This document shows positions 44,649 through 53,848 of a DNA stretch of 64,000 nucleotides, in pieces; position 1 is the first letter of the stretch, and each line of letters opens with the position of its first letter. The notes beneath the pieces are model-generated. The model was not told where the DNA came from. It did no database searches and was given only the letters and a program-made list of their open reading frames with translations. A program made the translations under genes and the position numbers. Source of the DNA: Leptolyngbya sp. FACHB-321 (GTDB lineage: Bacteria > Cyanobacteriota > Cyanobacteriia > Leptolyngbyales > Leptolyngbyaceae); contig NZ_JACJPI010000070.1 in assembly GCF_014695975.1 (NCBI RefSeq), forward strand, positions 1 through 64,000, given 5' to 3'.

Positions 44649-45572
44649 ATGACTATCGCAATTGTTGTACATGGCGGAGCAAAAACTGTCTCCCCAGATA
44701 AGGAGCAACCCAATAAAGAGGGGTGCTTAGCTGCTGTTCAAGCCGGCTGGCAAATTCTGGAACAGGGAGGCGATGCTAGAGCTGCAGTTGAAGCTGCCAT
44801 TCGTGTGCTTGAATCTGACCAAACCTTTAATGCAGGGTTCGGCTCGACTCTTAACAGTGAAGGTGAGGTTGAGGTTGATGCCGCAATGATGGAAAGCAAA
44901 ACATTGCGATGGGGAGCCGTGGCAGCGGTGCAGGGACTGCGTCATCCAATCTCTGCTGCTCGCAAGGTGATGGAAGAGAAACCACGGCTACTAGTCGCAC
45001 GTAGTGGAGAACGCTTTGCCCGTGAACATGGACTGGAGTTGTGCCCTAAAGAAGACCTCGTCAGCCAGGAACAACGACAAGAGTGGGAAGAAGAGGTAGA
45101 GGTGATCGATCGTCCCAATACAGTTGGCTGCGTGGCATTGGATGTCAATGGCATTCTGGTTGCTGGCACCTCAACAGGAGGCACAACGGGTCAACCTCAA
45201 GGTCGAGTGGGTGATACAGCATTAGTTGGCAGTGGCTTGTATGCCGATCACCGGGGGGCTTGCTCCACCACAGGCGACGGCGAATCGATTATCCCAGTAG
45301 TGCTGGCAAAGACAGCGGTTGACTTTTTATCGGGTGACGCTGCCAGTATGGACGGTGTTCTTGCGGTTCATCCTGAACAAGCTGCTGAGAAGGCAATTGA
45401 AGTACTAAAGCAGCGAGTTTCTGGAGAGGCGGGCTGTATTTTGCTCGATCAAAATGGGCGCATCGGCTGGGCATACAACTCTCAAGACATGGCAGTTGCT
45501 TACATGCATGACGAGTTGCAACAGCCTGCGGTCTTTATCTCTAAGGAGGATGAAGCACCTGTAAATATGTAG
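44649..45572 (+). CDS. iaaA: Isoaspartyl peptidase / plant-type L-asparaginase
   Basis: An N-terminal-nucleophile hydrolase that removes beta-aspartyl residues and hydrolyses asparagine. The precursor cleaves itself before Thr158 in RPNTVGCVALD; GTSTGGTTGQPQGRVGDT binds the substrate, and GDGE in STTGDGESI is typical. In cyanobacteria this enzyme also splits beta-Asp-Arg dipeptides released from cyanophycin. The 307-residue length is normal. GGTAAGAG precedes the ATG. The next gene encodes an ATP-grasp ligase, but the two are separated by an inverted repeat. Confidence 0.93.
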   Translation: MTIAIVVHGGAKTVSPDKEQPNKEGCLAAVQAGWQILEQGGDARAAVEAAIRVLESDQTFNAGFGSTLNSEGEVEVDAAMMESKTLRWGAVAAVQGLRHPISAARKVMEEKPRLLVARSGERFAREHGLELCPKEDLVSQEQRQEWEEEVEVIDRPNTVGCVALDVNGILVAGTSTGGTTGQPQGRVGDTALVGSGLYADHRGACSTTGDGESIIPVVLAKTAVDFLSGDAASMDGVLAVHPEQAAEKAIEVLKQRVSGEAGCILLDQNGRIGWAYNSQDMAVAYMHDELQQPAVFISKEDEAPVNM

Positions 45573-45963
45573 GTACGGCTTCAATCCATTTATTTTTGGT
45601 GGGGGCACTGCTTTGTCTAAGGAGATTTCCGAGAAGGAATGTACTGCTTGTAGGGGGCAGGTTTTGCCAGAATCTTTGCTACCAGTCGAGCACTTTGGTA
45701 TCAAATCTGCCCCTACGGGTATTTTGTTTGCTAGAAATCTCCTAAGCATAGCCATGCTAGAGGCTCTCGCCCCTATAGATTAAGAGGTTTAGACCGACTC
45801 CCTTTTCATAAGCTACCAAGCAAGATCCTCCTAATTAGCTTCCACTTAATTTCCACTTGATTAAGGGGACTAGAGGGGGATTAACTAGGGGAATTTGTTA
45901 GCTAGCATTGTTTGGATTGGTATTACGGGTCATTTAAGGCTCGCTCCTTAACTAGAATTTCTC
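45573..45963. other. Intergenic region holding the left inverted repeat
   Basis: Nearly a third of it is the repeat at 45618-45747. The remainder, near 45840-45900, has G/A-rich spacer sequence. No gene. Confidence 0.5.
45618..45747 (+). repeat. Flanking inverted repeat, left copy
   Basis: About 130 bp that match 47361-47491 in inverted orientation at roughly 85% by hand alignment. It begins TAAGGAGATT and ends near GAAATCTCCTAAG, so its own ends are partly complementary. A GTAGGGGGCAGGTTTTG/CTGCCCCTAC motif lies inside. This looks like a non-autonomous MITE-like element. Confidence 0.7.
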
Positions 45964-47232
45964 ATGATTCCGCAACGCAACTTTCAATTCTTTCAGGGCA
46001 ATTCGCTTTCAGATTTATTCGCGCAGGATATTGGCGATCAACGCTGTGCGCTGCTTTTGAATTATCCTGCAACTGCTAGTTGGGCAGCCTACCCCAATAC
46101 CCAACAATACTTTCTGCAAGACGGCAGCGGCGAAGCAACAAAAGTGTCTTTCGATAAGATCTGCCAGAAAGAACCCTGGAAAAACCTGGCGGTGTTGGGT
46201 AATACGTTGGCAGGAGTAGTCATTACTCAGCCGCCAAACCTTTTGCTACAATACTGGCGCGAACACTTTGGTCACGATACCCATTTAGAAAGAATGGATT
46301 GTGCCACCTATCTGGATGACTTGAACAAGAGTGATCGCGTTGAGCAAGTTGTTACTCTTTTTCCCTTCGATCACTTACTGCCCGAAAAGCATGCAGTACA
46401 TCCAGATGTGCATTACCGCTTACTGAGTAAAGCAACGCTTGCCGAATTGGGGGTGTCTTGTCCTAACTACAAAACGTATCAACTGGATCAGGTTAAACTC
46501 GATCAGATTCAGCTTCCCCAACAGTTTCCTTACTTAATCAAAACATCGCACGGTCTCTCTGGCGAAGGCACCTATATTATTCGCAATCAAAGCGATCTCA
46601 ACTACTGTCAGGAAGAACTGAATAAATATCTTAAGATCAACCTGCTGAAAACCATAATTGTTTCAGAGTTTGTCAAAGATGAAATCCACAATTACTGTGT
46701 CCAGTTTTATGTCAACAAACAAGGAGATATTACTCTCATTGGCGTGACTCAGCAGCTTGTTAGCTCTGCTGGCAGCTATCTAGGTGGGTTAATTGATTAC
46801 ACGGACGATTTAAGCCCGTTCTCGGAAATGATTGCAGCGGTTGGTCAATACGCGCATCAACAAGGCTATTTCGGTGTCATTGGTTTCGATGTGCTGGAAG
46901 ATAAAAACAGGCAATTTTACGCGATCGATGCCAATTTTCGTATTAATGGTTCAACGCCCCTTTGCCTACAGCGCCACCAACTATTGAAGCAAAATAAGGC
47001 GATCGCAAAATACTCCAGCGATTACCGCATGAATGGAACCCTTGATTCTATTCTTGCTGCCCTCAAAACACACCTGGAGCGCAAAGACTTGTTGATCCTC
47101 TCGGCGTTAGAAAAAGTGAAATACGGCAAAATCTATACCGAAATCTATGGCATTGTTGCTGGAGAAACGCTGCAAGAAATGCAGCAGATTGAACAGACCT
47201 TGCACACCAAAGGTTTGCAGCTAACAAGTTAA
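45964..47232 (+). CDS. ATP-grasp domain protein
   Basis: 422 residues. The ATP-grasp fold is recognised from FPYLIKTSHGLSGEGTYIIR (glycine-rich loop near 190-210), VSEFVKDEI (hinge) and GFDVLEDKNRQFYAIDANFRINGST, with the acidic and Asn/Arg residues that bind Mg-ATP. ATP-grasp enzymes join a carboxylate to an amine or thiol through an acyl phosphate. The N-terminal 150 residues are not a known biotin-carboxylase or cyanophycin domain. The substrate is unknown. No partner precursor peptide is seen. It is transcribed alone, between inverted repeats. The ribosome site is weak. Confidence 0.82.
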   Translation: MIPQRNFQFFQGNSLSDLFAQDIGDQRCALLLNYPATASWAAYPNTQQYFLQDGSGEATKVSFDKICQKEPWKNLAVLGNTLAGVVITQPPNLLLQYWREHFGHDTHLERMDCATYLDDLNKSDRVEQVVTLFPFDHLLPEKHAVHPDVHYRLLSKATLAELGVSCPNYKTYQLDQVKLDQIQLPQQFPYLIKTSHGLSGEGTYIIRNQSDLNYCQEELNKYLKINLLKTIIVSEFVKDEIHNYCVQFYVNKQGDITLIGVTQQLVSSAGSYLGGLIDYTDDLSPFSEMIAAVGQYAHQQGYFGVIGFDVLEDKNRQFYAIDANFRINGSTPLCLQRHQLLKQNKAIAKYSSDYRMNGTLDSILAALKTHLERKDLLILSALEKVKYGKIYTEIYGIVAGETLQEMQQIEQTLHTKGLQLTS

Positions 47233-47624
47233 ATCAGCTTGTCTTAGGATTAAATAAGTTCGGTCTTTGGTAGGGGTGGGTTTTGCTGTCAAATTATTGC
47301 AGGATGCAGTTTGGTCTGCTAAACCCGCCCGTACAGTTTGCGGATTGATTAAATCCACGATCCTTAGGAAATTTCTAGCAAACAAAATACCCGTGGGGGT
47401 AGGTTTGATGCCAGCGTGATCAGCTATTAGCAAAGATTCCGACAAAACCCGCCCCCTACAAGCGGTACATTCTTTCTCAGCAATCTCCTTAAGGTCTACT
47501 AAATTTTTCTAGAAGTTGAAGCACATGGACTAGAAAGAACTCTGTGATCGTCTAACGGGTTCCCAAAGTGTTCACATCCCTTCACCCATGCGCTCAACGA
47601 ATGCACCTTAGAGTACCCTGCCCC
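47233..47624. other. Intergenic region holding the right inverted repeat
   Basis: Contains the right repeat (47361-47491) and, before it (about 47268-47345), a shorter stretch with GTAGGGGTGGGTTTTGC and AAACCCGCCCGTAC ends, apparently a related element. No gene. Confidence 0.5.
47361..47491 (-). repeat. Flanking inverted repeat, right copy
   Basis: Inverted copy of 45618-45747. Together they bracket the ATP-grasp gene. Confidence 0.7.
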
Positions 47625-48434
47625 TTACCAACCACCAGGGATGCCACCGCCACCTTGTTGAGCAAGGTACTGTTGGTAACCGCTATTGTAGCCATTGGCA
47701 TAAGCTCGTTGTTCTGCCGCCGTTACCAGACCCCGAAGGTTAATGCCTCTGTTAGCATCCTGGGAAGCGTTTAACCGAGCATCTGCATAACCGTCGTTAT
47801 AGCCGTCTTGTCGTAGTTGAGCCAGCAAACCTGGAGAAACTGTTGGCGATGGGGAGGGGGAAGGAGATGGCTGTCGTTGATAGCCAGAGTTGTAGGCAGT
47901 GGTGTAAATCTGTCTCTCAGTAGGATTGGTTAACCCTAGAGCAGTAATCCCACTACCAGGATTGGCAGCAAAACCAGACTCAGCATCGTTTCTGCCATCT
48001 TGATAGCCCTGTCGCTGTAGTTCGGCTCTTCGTTGAGGTAAAACAGTGCTGGTAGGGGAAGGGGAAACAGTGGTAGTAGGTGAGGGTGACGATTGCTGTC
48101 CTTTGCCATCAGCATAGCCACGGTTATAAGCGTCTGTATAAATTTTCTGTTCAGTGGGATCGGTAAGGTTCTGATTTGCAACACCGACGTTGGGGCTAGC
48201 TGGAAAACCGCCTGCTCCGTCTTCGTAGCCATCGTTGTAGCCCTGAGTCGCAATCTGGTTTTGGCGATCGGAGTTGTAACGCTGCACCGGGGGCGATGAC
48301 CGAGCCGAGGGTGACGTGTTTAGAGGTGCAACTTGTTGTTTAGAGGTTTGGGTTGACGGGGCTGAGCGTGAGGGCAAGAGTGTGCCGCAACCAGTAACCA
48401 GAAGCAGTGCCAGCGTCAAGATGGATGCTTTCAT
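47625..48434 (-). CDS. Lipoprotein with repeated GYxDGxxD modules
   Basis: About 269 residues. A lipoprotein signal (LALLLVTGC) gives lipid attachment at the Cys near residue 16. A Ser/Thr/Pro-rich stretch and three or four modules of about 50 residues follow, each with a QGYNDGYEDG-like motif and an IYTxAYNxGY end; Ser/Pro linkers separate them. It ends in a Gly-rich tail. Function is unknown; repeats of Gly, Tyr and Asp suggest binding of calcium, glycan or wall. I start at ATG 48434 because it begins the signal; the longer frame adds 43 residues with no export signal. It is transcribed alone. Confidence 0.75.
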   Translation of the reverse strand: MKASILTLALLLVTGCGTLLPSRSAPSTQTSKQQVAPLNTSPSARSSPPVQRYNSDRQNQIATQGYNDGYEDGAGGFPASPNVGVANQNLTDPTEQKIYTDAYNRGYADGKGQQSSPSPTTTVSPSPTSTVLPQRRAELQRQGYQDGRNDAESGFAANPGSGITALGLTNPTERQIYTTAYNSGYQRQPSPSPSPSPTVSPGLLAQLRQDGYNDGYADARLNASQDANRGINLRGLVTAAEQRAYANGYNSGYQQYLAQQGGGGIPGGW

Positions 48435-48667
48435 CCCCGATTGCCCCTGCAAGAGAAAAAACAAGCGATGTAGCAACGTTTCTCCATGGAAAGAAGGGTC
48501 TAGATTATCCTTCGATCGCAGGTTACGGTCTTCAAGCAAGGGATGACGACCCATGAGCAGCACATTACAATAAATTCCTAATGCTTTAATATGCCATCAA
48601 GCCAGCCCCTTTTGAACGTAGCCAGGGGAACTCTACAAAAATCTGGCAGACGGCATAGACTAAGACG

Positions 48668-50731
48668 TTAGCCGATGCGCGCCATGAGCACGACGGACGA
48701 TCGCGCCTCAACAGCATACTTTTTCCGCCGGACTTGTGGAGCGGTTGTTGGTTCTGTAATGTCTTTGGGTGACGGCAGCGCTGTGTCAATAATTCTGTAC
48801 CACCGTTCGCCTTTACCTAATGGCGGCAACTCAAACGTAAGCGTGTCCCAATAGGCGTTCAGCATGACATGAAAGTGCTCCGCCGCTTCTGGGTGGCGCA
48901 AGGTGAAGGCAAGACAGTGGGAATGTTCGCTCCAGTTCGGTTGACCAAGCTCAGTGCTATGCCAGACAACGTGTGGTTTTTGGCTAGCGTAGGAAACTTC
49001 TAACAGCCGCTCGTGCCGAAAACTTTCGAGCGATTGCGTGAAACGAATCAGCGTTTGCACAAAGCGCAATAGCCCTGCTTCTCGTTTAACGCTGCTCCAG
49101 TCAAACCAGCTCAGTTCATTATCTTGGCAGTAAGCATTGTTGTTACCCTGCTGCGATCGCCGTACCTCGTCGCCCATCCAGAGCATCGGCGTACCCTGCG
49201 AAAAGAAGAGAATGGTAAGGCAGTTTTTGATTTGCTTCAGGCGCAGTGCGTCGATCGCTGGATCATCTGTTGGACCTTCAACACCACAGTTCCAGCTATG
49301 GTTATCATTCGAGCCATCACGACTGTCTTCCTTATTGGCAGCGTTGTGCTTTTCGTTGTACGACACCAGGTCATTTAGTGTAAAGCCATCATGACAGGTG
49401 ACAAAGTTAATGCTGCGGCTCGGTTCACGATCGGGATGGGGATAGATATCGGGGCTGCCCAGCAGTCGGTCTGCCAACGTGGAGACCATATTGCTGTCAC
49501 CTTTGATAAAGCGCCGCACATCATCGCGAAAGGGTCCATTCCATTCGGCAAAGCGATCGCCAATAAACGACCCCACTTGATACAGTCCTGCGGCATCCCA
49601 CGCTTCGGCAATAATTTTGGTGCCTGCCAGAATGGGATGCGATTCGATTGTCCACAGAATCGGCGGATCTTCGAGGGGTTGACCTGATCGACTGCGCGAC
49701 AGCACGGATGCCAGATCAAAGCGAAAGCCATCAATGTGCATTTCTGCTACCCAGTATAGAAGGCTTTCCAAGATCATCCGTCCAACGATATCGTGGTTTG
49801 CCTTCAGCGTATTGCCGCAGCCGCTGTAGTTGCTGTAGTATTCCTGGTCTGGTTCCAGAATGTAGTACGCCGAGTTTTCCAAGCCTTTAAAGGAGAGTGT
49901 GGGTCCATCCTCATTACCTTCTGCGGTGTGGTTAAACACTACGTCAAGAATGACCTCAATCCCTTCTCGGTGCAGTGCTTTCACCATGTCTCGGAACTCG
50001 TCTACAGGTCCCATTGGGTCGCGTCGAGAGCTATAGCCCGTGTGTGGGGCAAAGAAGGCGATCGTGCTGTAGCCCCAATAGTTCGTCAAGCCAGGTTGCA
50101 CATCTTGTTCGTCAAACTGATGCACAGGCAGCAATTCCACTGCCGTTACCCCTAGTTGCTTCAGATAGGGAATTTTCTCAATCAGCCCAGCATACGTGCC
50201 GCGCTTTTCTGGTGCCACGCCTGAGTTAGGGTTGCGCGTAAACCCGCCCACGTGCATTTCGTAAATCACACTGTCTTCGTGAGGAATACTCAGTGGCGCG
50301 TCGCCTTCCCAATCGTAGGCACTGGGATCAACCACTACGCCTCGTAATGCCTGGGCGCAGTTGTCGCCAGGATGCATCGCGGCTTCACGGCTGTAATGCT
50401 CCCAACCAACGACAGCTTTAGCGTACGGGTCTAACAAGACTTTGTTGAAATCAAACCGATGTCCCAGTTCTGGAGCAAACGGACCGTCGGCACGGTAGGC
50501 GTAAATTTGCCCAGCACCAATCCCTGAAACAAAAACGTGCCAATAGTAAAAGGTTTTATTTTGCTTGCGATCGAGTGTAATTACGCGGGCAGGCAGGGGA
50601 TCGCCAGCGCGATCGAACAACAGCAATTCCAACGCCTTGGCACTTTTAGAAAAAATCGAAAAATTCACGCCATTTGGATAGACAGTCGCACCAATGGGAA
50701 AACTACGACCGGGCAAAACTTCAGACTGCAT
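48668..50731 (-). CDS. glgX: Glycogen debranching enzyme, GlgX/isoamylase type
   Basis: GH13 enzyme that hydrolyses alpha-1,6 branches of glycogen; 687 residues. An N-terminal CBM48-like domain (about 1-130, GRSFPIGATVYPNGVNFSIFS) precedes the catalytic barrel. The four GH13 regions are DVVFNHT, GFRFDLAS (nucleophile Asp), IIAEAWD (acid/base Glu) and VTCHDG. I start at ATG 50731; the upstream frame is not conserved. The gene is monocistronic and downstream of the HtrA gene in the same direction. Confidence 0.95.
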   Translation of the reverse strand: MQSEVLPGRSFPIGATVYPNGVNFSIFSKSAKALELLLFDRAGDPLPARVITLDRKQNKTFYYWHVFVSGIGAGQIYAYRADGPFAPELGHRFDFNKVLLDPYAKAVVGWEHYSREAAMHPGDNCAQALRGVVVDPSAYDWEGDAPLSIPHEDSVIYEMHVGGFTRNPNSGVAPEKRGTYAGLIEKIPYLKQLGVTAVELLPVHQFDEQDVQPGLTNYWGYSTIAFFAPHTGYSSRRDPMGPVDEFRDMVKALHREGIEVILDVVFNHTAEGNEDGPTLSFKGLENSAYYILEPDQEYYSNYSGCGNTLKANHDIVGRMILESLLYWVAEMHIDGFRFDLASVLSRSRSGQPLEDPPILWTIESHPILAGTKIIAEAWDAAGLYQVGSFIGDRFAEWNGPFRDDVRRFIKGDSNMVSTLADRLLGSPDIYPHPDREPSRSINFVTCHDGFTLNDLVSYNEKHNAANKEDSRDGSNDNHSWNCGVEGPTDDPAIDALRLKQIKNCLTILFFSQGTPMLWMGDEVRRSQQGNNNAYCQDNELSWFDWSSVKREAGLLRFVQTLIRFTQSLESFRHERLLEVSYASQKPHVVWHSTELGQPNWSEHSHCLAFTLRHPEAAEHFHVMLNAYWDTLTFELPPLGKGERWYRIIDTALPSPKDITEPTTAPQVRRKKYAVEARSSVVLMARIG

Positions 50732-50868
50732 AACGTTGAGACGGTAGAAGAGGCTTAAGACGAAACAAACAGTCAGGTGAGCCTTTAGAAACCAGGAGCA
50801 GGGGCACACCAAGCACTCTACCCCTCTCCCTTCATGCCTCACCATCCAATTGGGCTAAATGCTAACCA

Positions 50869-52077
50869 CTAACTACGTTGACTAGGCTCTCTGACAGGGA
50901 GCGGTTCTGGTTTTACCGCCACTGTTTGCGTTTGTCCATTACGGTTAACGGTGATTTGAAGTGTACCGCCGATCGTGGCTGCTTCTACCTGTTGCTGCAC
51001 TTGCTGCGCCGTTTGAATGGGTGTGCCGTTGATACTGGCAACAACATCACCAGGGCGTATACCTCCACGCGCTGCGGGAGAATTGGAGGCTACACCAATA
51101 ATCAACACACCCTGATCCTGATTAATCTTGAAGCCTGCATTGCTCTGATTAATCTCGTTACGAATTTCAGGGGTCAGCTCTGCCATCTTGACACCCAGGT
51201 AAGGATGCTCTGCCTTACCTGTAGTCACAATTTGCTGGGCAACCCGCGAAGCAGTCGCAATGGGAATCGCAAACCCCAATCCAGCCGCGCCCTGGATAAT
51301 GGCAGAGTTAATGCCAATCACTTCGCCTTCGCCATTAATCAGCGGTCCACCTGAATTACCTGGATTGATAGCGGCATCGGTCTGAATGAAGTCTACTCGC
51401 TCGGCTGATACACCCACATCAGCCGCCGATCGCCCCGTCGCGCTAATGATGCCTTGTGTGACAGTGAAACTTAGACCAAGCGGATTGCCAATAGCGATCG
51501 CAGCTTGTCCCGGCAGCAAATTATCGGAATTGCCCATTTTAACGGTCGGTAGATTTTGGGCATCAATTTTGATCACTGCCACATCAGTAGTCGGATCAGC
51601 ACCAACCACAGTGCCCTTAAACCGTCGTCCATCCTTAAGCACGACTGTCACACTATCAGCACCCTGTACGACATGGGCGTTAGTCAAGACGCGCCCATCA
51701 GCCGTTGTGATAAAGCCAGAACCAGTACCTCGCTGCACCCGTTGCGCGGGTGGCACCTGAGCGCCAAAAAACCGCTCAAAGCCAGTATCACCAAACGATT
51801 GCCCCACCGTGCGAGTCGAATCAATGCGTACAACAGCCGGTCCAACCCTCTGCACGATTTGCGCCACATAATCCAGGCTTGTTAGCTTGGGCGGTGGCAA
51901 GGGGGAAACAGCGATGGGGCTTTGCAATGGCGCAGCCGATTCTTGTGGAAGCGATCCGCCAATTTCGCCAATCTCACTACGAAGAACATTACAGCCGGCG
52001 CTACTGCCAAGCAGCAACAGCAACAGATAAAAGGATGGCTGTTGAAAGCGATGAAAGTATGGTGGCAGTATTTTCAT
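50869..52077 (-). CDS. HtrA/Deg-family serine protease with PDZ domain
   Basis: An exported trypsin-like serine protease (402 residues from ATG 52077). The signal ends in a lipobox-like LLGSSAGC, suggesting lipid anchoring in the periplasm or thylakoid lumen. The triad is His (LTNAHVV), Asp (TTDVAVI) and Ser (GNSGGPL). One PDZ domain lies near residues 295-390 (GVLIIGVASNSPAARGGIRPGDVV). In cyanobacteria HhoA, HhoB and HtrA belong to this group; which one this is cannot be decided. It helps clear damaged proteins under light or heat stress. Confidence 0.93.
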   Translation of the reverse strand: MKILPPYFHRFQQPSFYLLLLLLGSSAGCNVLRSEIGEIGGSLPQESAAPLQSPIAVSPLPPPKLTSLDYVAQIVQRVGPAVVRIDSTRTVGQSFGDTGFERFFGAQVPPAQRVQRGTGSGFITTADGRVLTNAHVVQGADSVTVVLKDGRRFKGTVVGADPTTDVAVIKIDAQNLPTVKMGNSDNLLPGQAAIAIGNPLGLSFTVTQGIISATGRSAADVGVSAERVDFIQTDAAINPGNSGGPLINGEGEVIGINSAIIQGAAGLGFAIPIATASRVAQQIVTTGKAEHPYLGVKMAELTPEIRNEINQSNAGFKINQDQGVLIIGVASNSPAARGGIRPGDVVASINGTPIQTAQQVQQQVEAATIGGTLQITVNRNGQTQTVAVKPEPLPVREPSQRS

Positions 52078-52254
52078 GAAACCAATCTTATATAGCAACG
52101 ATCTTACCCTTTAAGGTCGTCTGTGCGCGTGGATCATACTGCATCGCCCATACTGATGTTTCACGCGATCGCCCTTGAAGCAAACCTACGATGATCGTTG
52201 TCATACGCCTCACCGCGATCATCGTGTAGGGGCATGGAGAAGAATGTATATGTA

Positions 52255-52326
<72 letters not shown>

Positions 52327-52371
52327 AAGGATTCTCAATCTATCATAGGCTGTGTAGGGCTACAACAAATC

Positions 52372-53103
52372 TTACTCATCTTGAGGACACTCGTTCCAGA
52401 GGCTAGTAGTCTGACGCAGGCTCAAGAAATTGCCGTTGCCTAAGATAAGGTGATCGAGCAAAGGAATACCTAGAAAATCGGCACCCGAAAGCAATTGGCG
52501 TGTGAGGATAATATCTTCGTTGCTGGGTTCCACGTTACCAGAGGGATGATTATGCGCCACGATGACTCGTGTTGCGCCCTGTTTGAGCACAGCGCGAAAA
52601 ATGTCGCGCGGGTGGGCAAGGGTTTCTGTGGCAGTGCCGATCGTGATGACCTGCGTTCCCAGCAAGCGATGTTTGACATCCAGCATTAAGATGGCAAAGC
52701 GTTCTTGGGGCTGCCACATGAGATCTTGGCTTAGGGCAGCAGCGGCAATGGAAGGATCATCGACGATCGTGTATTCGGCGGGACGTGATTGAAACACACG
52801 CTTGCCCAACTCGATCGCCGCCAGGATGGTTGCTGCCTTAGCTTCACCAACGCCTGAGATGACAGTTAATTCTGGAATGCTGACCTCTCGTAAAGCCGAG
52901 AGTGGGTCGTGCTGATGCTTGCCAACTAATTGCAGGATGTATTGTCCTAAGCCAACTGCAGAGAGTTTGCCGGGTCCCTGCCCCGTAGCAAGAAGAATAG
53001 CCAACAGTTCAGCCGTAGCTAGATGTTTTGCTCCGTACGCAACCAGACGTTCGCGTGGACGCTCGCTCGCAGGCATATCTGCGACCTTCAAACTATAAGT
53101 CAT
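52372..53103 (-). CDS. radC: RadC/MPN-domain protein
   Basis: About 243 residues. A helix-hairpin-helix segment ([19 protein letters not shown]) precedes an MPN/JAMM domain with [14 protein letters not shown], the zinc-binding motif of JAB1-type proteases. The DNA-repair role in the historic name is not well supported. The start is at ATG 53103, with a second ATG five codons upstream. It lies in the same direction as tRNA-Val and upstream of it. Confidence 0.92.
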   Translation of the reverse strand: MTYSLKVADMPASERPRERLVAYGAKHLATAELLAILLATGQGPGKLSAVGLGQYILQLVGKHQHDPLSALREVSIPELTVISGVGEAKAATILAAIELGKRVFQSRPAEYTIVDDPSIAAAALSQDLMWQPQERFAILMLDVKHRLLGTQVITIGTATETLAHPRDIFRAVLKQGATRVIVAHNHPSGNVEPSNEDIILTRQLLSGADFLGIPLLDHLILGNGNFLSLRQTTSLWNECPQDE

Positions 53104-53194
53104 GCACCCAGAATTCATTGCAAAGAGACGATTGTTTAGTTATGCCCACCCAACAGTCTGCATCTGACAAGGGCAGCAGGAAAGAATAGTCATG

Positions 53195-53228
53195 AAAAAA
53201 TCGCCTCAGAGGTTAAGGTCTGAGGCGA
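53195..53228 (-). terminator. Intrinsic terminator of psaD
   Basis: A perfect 10-bp stem TCGCCTCAGA/TCTGAGGCGA with an 8-nt loop, followed on the minus strand by TTTTTT. It lies 51 bp after the psaD stop. Confidence 0.88.
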
Positions 53229-53279
53229 TCGCGGAATAATTTAGTTAATTAAACTGGTTAAGAAACTAAGTGCAACACA

Positions 53280-53705
53280 CTAAGCTTCGTAGGTTGGTGT
53301 GCCGCTAAACTTCAGCTTGGCAGGTTCAGGATTGCTACCAATGTTGCGTGCATTGCTGTTAACCTGTGGGCGACCAGCGTTAACCTTCTCTGGGAAAACA
53401 CCATCTTTGGGATGCAAATACTCAAGGTCACCATTAGGGTAAACCCGATAAATTTTGTAGTCTGAGATCTTAAACTTTGCACGCAGTTGCTGACCGCCAA
53501 GAGCCATGCACTGCTCTTTGCGAGCCATATAAAGCAGGTTTTCACCTTGCTTCATCACGGCTGCGCCGCCCGTTGGCATTTCAAAGACTTGCTCTTTAGG
53601 GCTTGTCCAGGTAATCGCGTATTTTTCTTCAACAAGGGCTTTTGTTAACAGTCCGCCTGTGCTACCGCCAAAGATAGGGGCTTGTCCAGAAAGAGTTTCT
53701 GCCAT
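53280..53705 (-). CDS. psaD: Photosystem I subunit II (PsaD)
   Basis: Stromal PSI subunit that forms the main ferredoxin docking site and stabilises PsaC. 141 residues, normal length. Conserved stretches include [51 protein letters not shown] and [21 protein letters not shown]. The neighbouring kinase gene is upstream in the same direction (143-bp gap). It has its own terminator; a palindrome at 53776-53788 lies about 70 bp before its start. Confidence 0.97.
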   Translation of the reverse strand: MAETLSGQAPIFGGSTGGLLTKALVEEKYAITWTSPKEQVFEMPTGGAAVMKQGENLLYMARKEQCMALGGQQLRAKFKISDYKIYRVYPNGDLEYLHPKDGVFPEKVNAGRPQVNSNARNIGSNPEPAKLKFSGTPTYEA

Positions 53706-53775
53706 TTGGATGTCTCTCTCGATATTTTACAAAATCGTATCACTGAGTTTGTCACGCTCTGAAACGTCTGGCGGT

Positions 53776-53788
53776 AACTGTAACAGTT
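53776..53788. promoter_or_regulatory. Palindrome AACTGTAACAGTT upstream of psaD
   Basis: Six-bp arms around one base, about 70 bp before the psaD ATG. On the minus strand the centre reads GTTACAGTTAC, vaguely like RpaB HLR1 half sites but with wrong spacing. The regulatory role is a guess. Confidence 0.3.
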
Positions 53789-53848
53789 GTTAGCATTTGG
53801 AGAGGAGTTGAGGTCTCACTGAAGCAAGGAATCGTCAGCCTCATTCTG

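Noticed and set aside
47221-47445. 74-codon minus-strand frame in the right inverted repeat
   Set aside because: The similarity to the left copy is explained by the repeat itself, which also reads as a short frame there.
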